From contig OW804099.1 in assembly GCA_942159475.1 (NCBI GenBank), positions 9,749,954 through 9,813,953 on the forward strand: DNA of 64,000 bases, written 5' to 3'. Below the pieces are notes generated by a model. That model was not told the origin of the DNA and did not search any database. It worked only from the letters and a program-made list of their open reading frames with translations. Shown one piece after another: positions 38,201 to 50,200 of the stretch. Source of the DNA: Sthenelais limicola (lineage: Eukaryota; Annelida; Polychaeta; Phyllodocida; Sigalionidae). A program made the position numbers and the translations under genes. Each line of letters begins with the position of its first letter. Within the stretch, counting starts at the first letter, position 1.

Positions 38201-41200
38201 TTACACTATAAATAAAGCAGTACAATCCAGCTAACAGTGCCTCCATATACACTATAAATAGGGCAATACAATCCAGCTAACAGTGCATCCATATACACTA
38301 TAAATAAAGCAATACAATCCAGCTAACGGTGCCTCCATTTACACTATAAATAAAGCAGTACAATCCAGCTAACAGTGCCTCCATTTACACTATAAATAAA
38401 GCATACAATCCAGCTAACAGTGCATCCATTTACACTATAAATAAAGCAGTACAATCCAGCTAACAGTGCATCCATATACACTATAAATAAAGCAGTACAA
38501 TCCAGCTAACAGTGCATCCATTTACACTATAAATAAAGCAGTACAATCCAGCTAACAGTGCATCCATATACACTATAAGCAAAGCATACAATCCAGCTAA
38601 CAGTGCCTCCATATACACTATAAATAAAGCATACAATCCAGCTAACAGTGCATCCATATACACTATAAATAAAGCAGTACAATCCAGCTAACAGTGCATC
38701 CATATACACTATAAAGAAAGCATACAATCCAGCTAACAGTGCATCCATATACACTATAAATAAAGCATACAATCCAGCTAACAGTGCATCCATATAGACT
38801 ATAAATAAAGCAGTACAATCCAGCTAACAGTGCATCCATATACACTATAAATAAAGCATACAATCCAGCTAACAGTGCCTCCATATACACTATAAATAAA
38901 GCAGTACAATCCAGCTAACAGTGCATCCATATACACTATAAAGAAAGCATACAATCCAGCTAACAGTGCCTCCATATACACTATAAATAAAGCAGTACAA
39001 TCCAGCTAACAGTGCATCCATATTGACTATAAATAAAGCAGTACAATCCAGCTAACAGTGCATCCATATACACTATAAAGAAAGCATACAATCCAGCTAA
39101 CAGTGCATCCATATACACTATAAAGAAAGCATACAATCCAGCTAACAGTGCATCCATATACACTATAAATAAAGCAGTACAATCCAGCTAACAGTGCATC
39201 CATATACACTATAAATAAAGCATACAATCCAGCTAACAGTGCATCCATATACACTATAAATAAAGCATACAATCCAGCTAACAGTGCATCCATATAGACT
39301 ATAAATAAAGCAGTACAATCCAGCTAACAGTGCATCCATATACACTATAAATAAAGCAGTACAATCCAGCCAACAGTGCATCCATTTACACTATAAATAA
39401 AGCAGCACAATCCAGCTAACAGTGCATCCATATACACTATAAATAAAGCATACAATCCAGCTAACAGTGCATCCATATACACTATAAATAAAGCAGTACA
39501 ATCCAGCTAACAGTGCATCCATTTACACTATAAATAAAGCATACAATCCAGCTAACAGTGCATCCATATAGACTATAAATAAAGCAGTACAATCCAGCTA
39601 ACAGTGCATCCATATACACTAGTAATAAAGCATACAATCCAGCTAACAGTGCATCCATTTACACTATAAATAAAGCAGTACAATCCAGCTAACACTGCAT
39701 CCATATACACTATAAATAAAGCAGTACAATCCAGCTAACAGTGCCTCCATATACACTATAAATAAAGCAGTACAATCCAGCTAACAGTGCATCCATTTAC
39801 ACTATAAATAAAGCAGTACAATCCAGCTAACAGTGCGTCCATATACACTATAAATAAAGCATACAATCCAGCTAACAGTGCCTCCATTTACACTATAAAT
39901 AAAGCAGTACAATCCAGCTAACAGTGCATCCATATACACTATAAATAAAGCAATACAATCCAGCTAACAGTGCATCCATATACACTATAAATAAAGCAGT
40001 ACAATCCAGCTAACAGTGCATCCATTTACACTATAAATAAAGCAGTACAATCCAGCTAACAGTGCATCCATTTACACTATAAATAAAGCAGTACAATCCA
40101 GCTAACAGTGCGTCCATATACACTATAAATAAAGCAGTACAATCCAGCTAACAGTGCGTCCATATAGACTATAAATAAAGCTGTACAATCCAGCTAACAG
40201 TGCATCCATATACACTATAAATAAAGCATACAATCCAGCTAACAGTGCATCCATATACACTATAAATAAAGCAGTACAATCCAGCTAACAGTGCATCCAT
40301 TTACACTATAAATAAAGCAGTACAATCCAGCTAACAGTGCATCCATTTACACTATAAATAAAGCAGTACAATCCAGCTAACAGTGCATCCATATACACTA
40401 TAAATAAAGCAGTACAATCCAGCTAACAGTGCATCCATATACACTATAAATAAAGCATACAATCCAGCTAACAGTGCATCCATATACACTATAAATAAAG
40501 CATACAATCCAGCTAACAGTGCCTCTATTTACACTATAAATAAAGTAATACACTCCAGCTAACAGTGCATCCATATACACTATAAATAAAGCAGTACAAT
40601 CCAGCTAACAGTGCATCCATTTACACTATAAATAAAGCAGTACAATCCAGCTAACAGTTCCTCCATTTACACTATAAATAAAGCAATACAATCCAGCTAA
40701 CAGTGCCTCCATATACACTATAAATAAAGCAGTACAATCCAGCTAACAGTGCATCCATATACACTATAAATAAAGCATACAATCCAGCTAACAGTGCCTC
40801 CATTTACACTATAAATAAAGCAGTACAATCCAGCTAACAGTGCGTCCATATAGACTATAAATAAAGCAATACACTCCAGCTAACAGTGCATCCATATAGA
40901 CTATAAATAAAGCAGTACAATCCAGCTAACAGTGCGTCCATTTACACTATAAATAAAGCATACAATCCAGCTAACAGTGCGTCCATATACACTATAAATA
41001 AAGCATACAATCCAGCTAACAGTGCATCCATTTACACTATAAATAAAGCAGTACAATCCAGCTAACAGTGCATCCATATAGACTATAAATAAAGCAGTAC
41101 AATCCAGCTAACAGTGCATCCATTTACACTATAAATAAAGCAGTACAATCCAGCTAACAGTGCATCCATATACACTATAAATAAAGCAGTACAATCCAGC

Positions 41201-44200
41201 TAACAGTGCATCCATTTACACTATAAATAAAGCAGTACAATCCAGCTAACAGTGCATCCATATACACTATAAATAAAGCAGTACAATCCAGCTAACAGTG
41301 CATCCATTTACACTATAAATAAAGCATACAATCCAGCTAACGGTGCATCCATTTACACTATAAATAAAGCATACAATCCAGCTAACAGTGCATCCATTTA
41401 CACTATAAATAAAGCATACAATCCAGCTAACGGTGCATCCATTTACACTATAAATAAAGCAGTACAATCCAGCTAACAGTGCATCCATTTACACTATAAA
41501 TCAAGCAGTACAATCCAGTTAACAGTGCCTCCATTTACACTATAAATAAAGCATACAATCCAGCTAACAGTGCATCCATATACACTATAAATAAAGCAGT
41601 ACAATCCAGCTAACAGTGCCTCCATATACACTATAAATAAAGCAGTACAATCCAGCTAACAGTGCATCCATTTACACTATAAATAAAGCAGTACAATCCA
41701 GCTAACAGTGCATCCATATACACTATAAATAAAGCAGTACAATCCAGCTAACAGTGCATCCATTTACACTATAAATAAAGCAGTACAATCCAGCTAACAG
41801 TTCCTCCATTTACACTATAAATAAAGCAGTACAATCCAGCTAACAGTGCGTCCATATACACTATAAATAAAGCAGTACAATCCAGCTAACAGTGCATCCA
41901 TTTACACTATAAATAAAGCAATACAATCCAGCTAACAGTGCATCCATATACACTATAAATAAAGCATACAATCCAGCTAACAGTGCATCCATATACACTA
42001 TAAATAAAGCAGTACAATCCAGCTAACAGTGCATCCATATACACTATAAATAAAGCATACAATCCAGCTAACAGTGCATCCATATACACTATAAATAAAG
42101 CAATACAATCCAGCTAACAGTGCCTCCATATACACTATAAATAAAGCAATACAATCCAGCTAACAGTGCCTCCATTTACACTATAAATAAAGCAGTACAA
42201 TCAAGCTAACAGTGCATCCATTTACACTATAAATAAAGCAATACAATCCAGCTAACAGTGCCTCCATTTACACTATAAATAAAGCATACAATCCAGCTAA
42301 CAGTGCATCCATTTACACTATAAATAAAGCAGTACAATCAAGCTAACAGTGCATCCATATACACTATAAATAAAGCAATACACTCCAGCTAACAGTGCCT
42401 CCATTTACACTATAAATAAAGCAGTACAATCCAGCTAACGGTGCATCCATATACACTATAAATAAAGCAGTACAATCCAGTTAACAGTGCCTCCATTTAC
42501 ACTATAAATAAAGCAGTACAATCCAGCTAACGGTGCCTCCATATACACTATAAATAAAGCAATACAATCCAGCTAACAGTGCCTCCATTTACACTATAAA
42601 TAAAGCAATACAATCCAGCTAACAGTGCCTCCATATACACTATAAATGAAGCAGTACAATCCAGCTAACAGTGCATCCATATACACTATAAATAAAGCAT
42701 ACAATCCAGCTAACAGTGCCTCCATTTACACTATAAATAAAGCAGTACAATCCAGCTAACAGTGCCTCCATATACACTATGAATAAAGCAGTACAATCCA
42801 GCTAACAGTTCCTCCATTTACACTATAAATAAAGCAGTACAATCCAGCTAACAGTGCGTCCATATACACTATAAATAAAGCAGTACAATCCAGCTAACAG
42901 TGCCTCCATATACACTGTGAATAAAGCAGTACAATCCAGCTAACAGTTCCTCCATTTACACTATAAATAAAGCAGTACAATCCAGCTAACAGTGCGTCCA
43001 TATACACTATAAATAAAGCAGTACAATCCAGCTAACAGTGCATCCATATACACTATAAATAAAGCATACAATCCAGCTAACAGTGCATCCATTTACACTA
43101 TAAATAAAGCAGTACACTCCAGCTAACAGTGCATCCATATAGACTATAAATAAAGCAGTACAATCCAGCTAACAGTGCCTCCATATACACTATAAATAAA
43201 GCAATACAATCCAGCTAACGGTGCATCCATTTACACTATAAATAAAGCAGTACAATCCAGCTAACAGTGCCTCCATATACACTATAAATAAAGCAGTACA
43301 ATCCAGCTAACAGTGCCTCCATATACACTATAAATAAAGCAGTACAATCCAGCTAACAGTGCCTCCATATACACTATAAATAAAGCAATACAATCCAGCT
43401 AACAGTGCATCCATATACACTATAAATAAAGCAATACAATCCAGCTAACAGTGCCTCCATATACACTATAAATAAAGCAATACAATCCAGCTTACGGTGC
43501 ATCCATTTACACTATAAATAAAGCAGTACAATCCAGCTAACAGTGCGTCCATTTACACTATAAATAAAGCAGTACAATCCAGCTAACAGTGCCTCCATAT
43601 ACACTATAAATAAAGCAATACAATCTAATTCCACTTTGCTATAGGAGATTACAACGATTTTTTGTCACGTTCTTGAGCAGTGACACCTTTAATAACATGT
43701 TCCCATGACATAACGATCACATGAGGGATAACAGGTTAGATCTTGAGCCTTGATCTTGAAAAAAATAAAAACGTCTCTCTGGGAAGAGTTGTTCTTCGTG
43801 GAAGACTCTCCCTTTGTAAGTAAAATTATCTGATATTGACAGTTTTAAGACGAATGTCAAGAAAACATACTAACTGTTTTGCTAGTAAAAATGTACTCCA
43901 GTCAATGAATAAAGTAATAATCTACTCTAGTCAAAGAATAATAAAAATCTTCTCTAGTCAATGAATAATAAAAATCTACTCTAGTCAATGAGTGTAAAAT
44001 GATGCTTCCTACTCTGAGAATGATAACTAATCAACTGGGTTAGGAATGATAATAAGACGACTGGCAACACTCACTTAAAGATTCGTAAGTCCTTAAGATT
44101 CTTCAGGGCTGACTTTGAACCAAGTAACTGTTCATAATGCTCCTTCTGTACTCTCTTCATAGGTATGCTGAAAAAGGGTTATAGGTATGTGGAAAAAGGG

Positions 44201-47200
44201 TTATAGGTACGCTGAAATAGGGTTATAAGTATGTGGAAAAAGGGTTATAGGTATGCTGAAATAGGGTTATAGGTATGTGGAAATAGGGTTATAGGTGTGC
44301 TGAAAAAGGGTTATATGTATGCTGAAAAAGGGTTATAGGTATGCTGAAAAAGGGTTATATGTATGCTGAAAAAGGGTTATAGGTATGCTGAAAAAATATT
44401 AGAATTATAGTAAAGATTTAAAAAAAACTCTATTTCTAATAAAGAAAAGATAAAATAATAATGGAACAAATCTGAAATAAACTTTAGTGGTCCCTAAAAT
44501 AGATAATACAAATGGGTCAGATTTCTAGAAAATTTACAATTGGCAGCTCTACACATTTAGGAAATTCTGCTAAATTAGGCTGCAAAATGAAGAATACCGG
44601 GTATATCTGAGTATAGTTTGTAACGCATTGATCTAAAGTATGAATTATGGTATGCTTAACGGCGGAGCTCATTTTTGTCATCAATGTGGACTATTTGAGA
44701 TGATTGGTGAAGGTGAATTGTACATTTTCTGAAAATCTGACCCATATATGATGCATTAGTTCCTTGAATTTCTGCCTGCAGCAGTGCTGATGACACTGGC
44801 ATTACTATTAGGGAAACTTGTGGTGGAGAAAATATTCTTCAGCTTATTACAGACTTACTCTAGTATTTCCAATGTATCAAGGTCCTTCAGGTGCCCACAA
44901 AATGTGGATACACAATGCTCATCCATCAACATTATTCCAAACCTGAAGGAACAAATAAATCACATTTAAAAGTTTTTAAAAGTTCTTGTCCCCACTTTTG
45001 GTACGTTTTTCTTGAAGTCCGAGCTGGGCAGTTCACCAAGAAGATATCTTAGAAGGAAATTTACTTTTAACCTTATGCAATGTGTTTCCTGATGTAAAGA
45101 TTATACTAAAGCAAGGCAAACTAAGCAAGAGAAGAATATGTATGCATATTGGGACAATTGAGTCTCATAAACCACTTGCATCATTGGCCTTTAATAAATA
45201 TCAGGACGTTATCCTGATTGGGCTATCAGGAAGACCTGATTTCAGAGGATAAATTAAAGCCCGGTTCCGAAATATTGTTATGAAATGTATGATGAAATGT
45301 CAAATGTATGTAACGGAATTTTGGAATAAAAATCTTTATATATATATATATAAAAAAAAACCCACAAAAATTACACAAAAGTCTGACCTTAAATCCTTAA
45401 GGTTGGTCAGGCGTGACTCAACACCAAATAACTGACTGTAGTCATAAGTTGTCATCTGTTCCATGAGTAGGCTGAAAGAGCAGAATATATAACCTCAAAT
45501 ACATGCTGTTTTTCAGGAAAATGAGACATAAGTCGCAAAATTGATATTTTTTAAAGTGTTTTTTTCACAAGATCACATTATTGGAATGTTCTGATTTTGG
45601 GGGAGTTGATCACTTATAGCTCAATCAATCGATGTATCAAATTTCAGGACAATCTATGTAATATATCCTTTCGTTTTAAAGGTTTATGGACTACATTTAG
45701 TTACTTTACTGTTTATTGATCGCCAGAAATATTGAAAACTTTTTTTTTTTCAAAAACGAAAATATCAAACTTAAAATCTAGAAATACTTATTAGATTAGA
45801 CTGTTTACTATCATTGGAATCGGATTGATCTGATCTTTTCAAATATAATGGTATCACAAAATCTATTTTTTGCGACTTGTGACTCATTTTCCAGAAACAC
45901 ATCACATATATGCAAAATGATGTGAGTGGATGGGAGTAGTGGTCCCATCTACTGGGTGTCTAAATGCTGGTATCCATTGGCTGTGTTAAGTTCTGCGGTA
46001 AGGCCTTTCGGATTCCTGCGAAAACTTACATGGGTGTGATATTCATTGATTCCTATATTACAGGTTACTCTTATCTAATTGTCTTTATTATGTGCGCATG
46101 CTATATGAAGGGTGCTATAAGTGGGGTGCTATAAAAATATTCATATAGGACGCGTCCTATATGAATGTAGTTGTCTAAAAATAGCTCTGTTTATATGCTT
46201 CGCAGAGCTTTGGCTCTCCGCGAAGCATGTAAACAAACCCCCGCGATCGGTAATCCATCCGTGATTCTGGTACTTTAATTATAGAAATACATAATAAAAC
46301 CCACGCCATTAGATAGAGCATTAAATTCTCTATTGAAAGATATAAGATTTATTAATGTAGGCCAAGAAATGGCTGCGATATGAATGTTTTAAGTCAACAA
46401 TATAATAGGCCTAAAAATTGCATGATCGCACAGTGGGCACCGAACATTGTAGGCCTACTAACGGGGCTGTCAGCGGGGCTCTCTGAGACTTCTTTAGTAT
46501 TTTTTTAATGATATCTGATGACATATGATCAAATTTTATGCACATATAATAAATATAGAATGGAACTCGCCAGCAATAATCGAAAATTTATTGGACTTGA
46601 TTTGTCCACATAAGCACTCTGCCTACGGCATCGTGCTTATGTGGACGAATCTCGTCCAATAAATTTTTCGATAATTGCCGGCTCGTCCCATTCTCTCTAT
46701 TTATACAATTTGTGTATTAGTCTTTCCGGATGTTCTGGCAAGATTACTTTCATGTACCATACCCTATTATTACACTAGACCTTCTTTTACCTGAAACACC
46801 TTCATTGACTGTACCAAAGTTGCCTCTTGCTTTGATCTACTGAACCTTGTTACAGTTGCTCTTGAGTGATTACTCACTCTTGCTGAGTCATTGGGACCTG
46901 GCACTGGGTCAAAAAATTCCAAATTTCTATATTTTGTTTGAATTTTTTACTTTTGAAAAAATGTTTGCAATATTTCTGGGTTGATATTTACTAGTAAAGG
47001 AGTTAAATATACTTCATAAGATGACCTAAAAATCCATGGACATATTTGATACACTGTCTTGAAATGTGATACATGTCTTCATACGACTGGGGGCATTAGT
47101 TTAGAAAAAGAATGCATTCCTACAAAGAGAACCTTTGAATAAATCACTTTGAAAATAGTAACACATTTTCTTGTAAGACATGACAATTGTTCAACTTACT

Positions 47201-50200
47201 GCAGTGTGTGTAATGAATGCATCTTCTTCAGAGTGTGACACAACGTGGATATACAGGCGGCATCCATCCTCACATTCACCAACCTGGTGAAATATTAGTT
47301 ATACTTTTATTACAAACAGAAGCCATTGTACATTTAATCACATTAATAAAGCACATGTCCACCTGGTCAATGTTCTCATGCGTGCTTCTCAACAATAAAC
47401 TAATATTATACAAAATCTACTCGATATATACACAATAAGTTCTGTAATATCACAGAAATATATCCCTTATTCATTACCAAGATTCACTAATTTAACAGCA
47501 ACTTCAAAAGTATCATTAAATGAACTTTTACCAGCGTTACCAGAAGACATAACCTTCAGATATGATATACATCCATTCACATCATATCATCTTTCCATCC
47601 ATTTTCTATGCTTGATTTTCATGCATTAATAATTATTTTTGCCAAATATAATCTTTCACTTCCTTACAATACCAATCTTTGCCACCATTAATTCAATACA
47701 CTTCTCTGAGAAACCCAATTCAAATTTTTATCTTAAGTGTACGATAAAGATATTTTTATTGCACTCTACTTCGCATATATAGATAGAACCTAATAATAAT
47801 GTGGTACGGTGGACACTATTGCACTGTCCAAGATGTTTGGTTTTTTGTGGTTACCAAAAAAACAAACACCGAGGACAGTGCAATAATGTCTCAAGTACTA
47901 CATTCAAATTTAGGTTCTATATCTACTCCCACGTTGCTATGTATAAGTATATAGCTGTGTACTGGGGGGTTGAAGAGCAAATGACAATGTCATACCACAG
48001 TCTTTGAACTGGTACAACTGACCACACTACTCCCGCCCATACAAATAGCATGTGGTACATACACCAACGTGTGGTAAAATAAATATTCATATATGAGAAT
48101 AATATTACCACTCCTCACCTAAAGCTTACAAGGTTCTGCTGCAGTGCGTTCATCATGAAGATGATGGCGTTGATGTCCACCAGAGTGAGTCTTGTGTTCT
48201 CTATACACATCTCTCCATCTTTACACACTTCACTGGAGACCTCCTTAGCTATGTCCTCCCTCTGGGTCTCATGAACCACTTGTATCACTTCAAACTGGCT
48301 CTTGGATCCCTAGTGGACACACATATGCTTTAATTATGCTGGAATTATTCAGGGTGTCTTGCAGAGAAAAATATACTGTTGCCTTACCTCCTTATATAGA
48401 ATTTTTATTCAGACTAATATAAGTACAGAATCGGGCTTGAGCCTCTACGAGTAGATCTCCTGGTCAGTCCTTAAGAACATAAATTAATGATACAGAATAC
48501 AATACATACCCCTAATGGTCGATTAGAACCTGATGTTGTAGGGGGGGCCGGGTGTATGCGTTCTTAGGGACAAACCAAGACGGAACGCCGAGGTTTGTCC
48601 CTAAGAACACATACACCCGCGCACCCCTACAATGGAAGGATCTAATTGCTTTAGTCTGGCATTGTTGGGATCCTCAAACACTTTCCAACCACCAACAATA
48701 TTGTGAACAGTTGTTACAAATAAGATACTTACGGCAGACAACAACTATTTATCGGTACCTGAACACTACCACCCCTATCATGTGACCCGTCCTCCGTCCA
48801 CACACTGGCCTCGCCGCCCACGCTAGAAACGCACTCAACCGCATCGGCTACGAAGTCTACACGCACACAGCAGAACCCAAGATCCCAACAATTCAAGACT
48901 AAAGACTAACAATCTGTTTGGCTATACTACCTTTATTTTGTAGTATGAGATTTGTAACCTTGGTTTATACTATACCGCTCTGGTTATACCAGGGATATCT
49001 TTAACTTTACAATAATGGATTTTCCGTTACATTAAATTTACATTACATTCTGTTCATGTTCATAACATACTTGGAATTTGATTGTTTACCGTGGTCGAAT
49101 TATTAATTACAGCAGACAGCAGATAGGCCATATAAGGGCTCAACCCAGTTTACTATTCTAAATTGTTTAAGAGCACACACAAATATGGCAGGCATATGAG
49201 AAAATTATGTGTCTGTAGTTTTCCAAAATCTAGATTTATCTTGTGTATAATCTGTTTATCTAAACACACTCAAACAGGCTCAATGATGCTTAGATCTGTA
49301 TATGTTTTAAATCTAAATGTTGTGCATTGTAGATGACATGTGCAAGACCAACTTAATCTTGCTAATGTAATGGTTTATAAAATTTCTTTAAAAGTAACTA
49401 TGATATAATAGTTATTTTTAATCTTAAATATGATTTTGGTAGGGCATTGAATGCCACATGAATGAATTATCTTAAAGTACTTAGAGAAAGAGAAACAAAC
49501 TCGCCTTTAGCATTTGTGTCACTAGGAGCCCCTCTACATCAGCTTGGATGTGTCCACTGGTGGAATCTATGCACAGACCATACAGCAATAGCCTCGCCAT
49601 ACTGAAGCGCGGCAGCTGCCACATCTTCTCAACTATTGTGTTTCAGGAAAATGAGTCACAAGTCGCAAAATTGATATTTTTCAAAGTGTTTTCTTACAAG
49701 ATCTCTGGTTGAAATGTTCTGATTTTTTAGGGGTTAGCACTTGTTGTCATATAAATCCATGTACCACATTTCAGGACATTGTATAAAATATATCCTTTGG
49801 TTTTGAAGGCCTCCGTATGGAGTATATTTAGTTACTTTACTGGCAATTACCCATCCAGAAACATTGCAAACTTTGTTTTTTCAAAAATAAATATATCAAA
49901 CTTAAAATATATGAATTACTTATTAGGTCTCTAGTGTTTACTATCATTGGAATCAGCTCGATCTCCTCTTTTTAAAGATGGTGACATCTCAAAATCCATA
50001 TTTTGCGACTTATGACTCATTTTACTAAAACGGATCACCTATGTGTTCCAGCGTGTGTTTGTCTGTGGAGCTCAGGTGAAGCATAGCCAGGTACTCTTGG
50101 ATGCTGGGGTGTACAAACTCAGTCATCTCCACACCAGTTGCGGCTTTACCTCCGCCATCCCTCGCCAACAGGATCCCAGATTTAATGAAGAGGTCAACTT

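Noticed and set aside
28923..42089. Dozens of 60-90 codon minus-strand frames (MDALLAGLY..., SVYGCTVSWIV...) in the 46-bp satellite
   Set aside because: They are satellite translations broken by the 45/46-bp alternation. They lie in an intron.
28489..43625. CRISPR-like regular repeats
   Set aside because: There are no unique spacers of constant length, and the context is eukaryotic. This is a satellite.
48129..48130. GTAAGC donor at the end of NLR exon 8
   Set aside because: It gives phase 0, but exon 9 needs phase 2. GTGAGG at 48118 fits and extends the LRR pattern.
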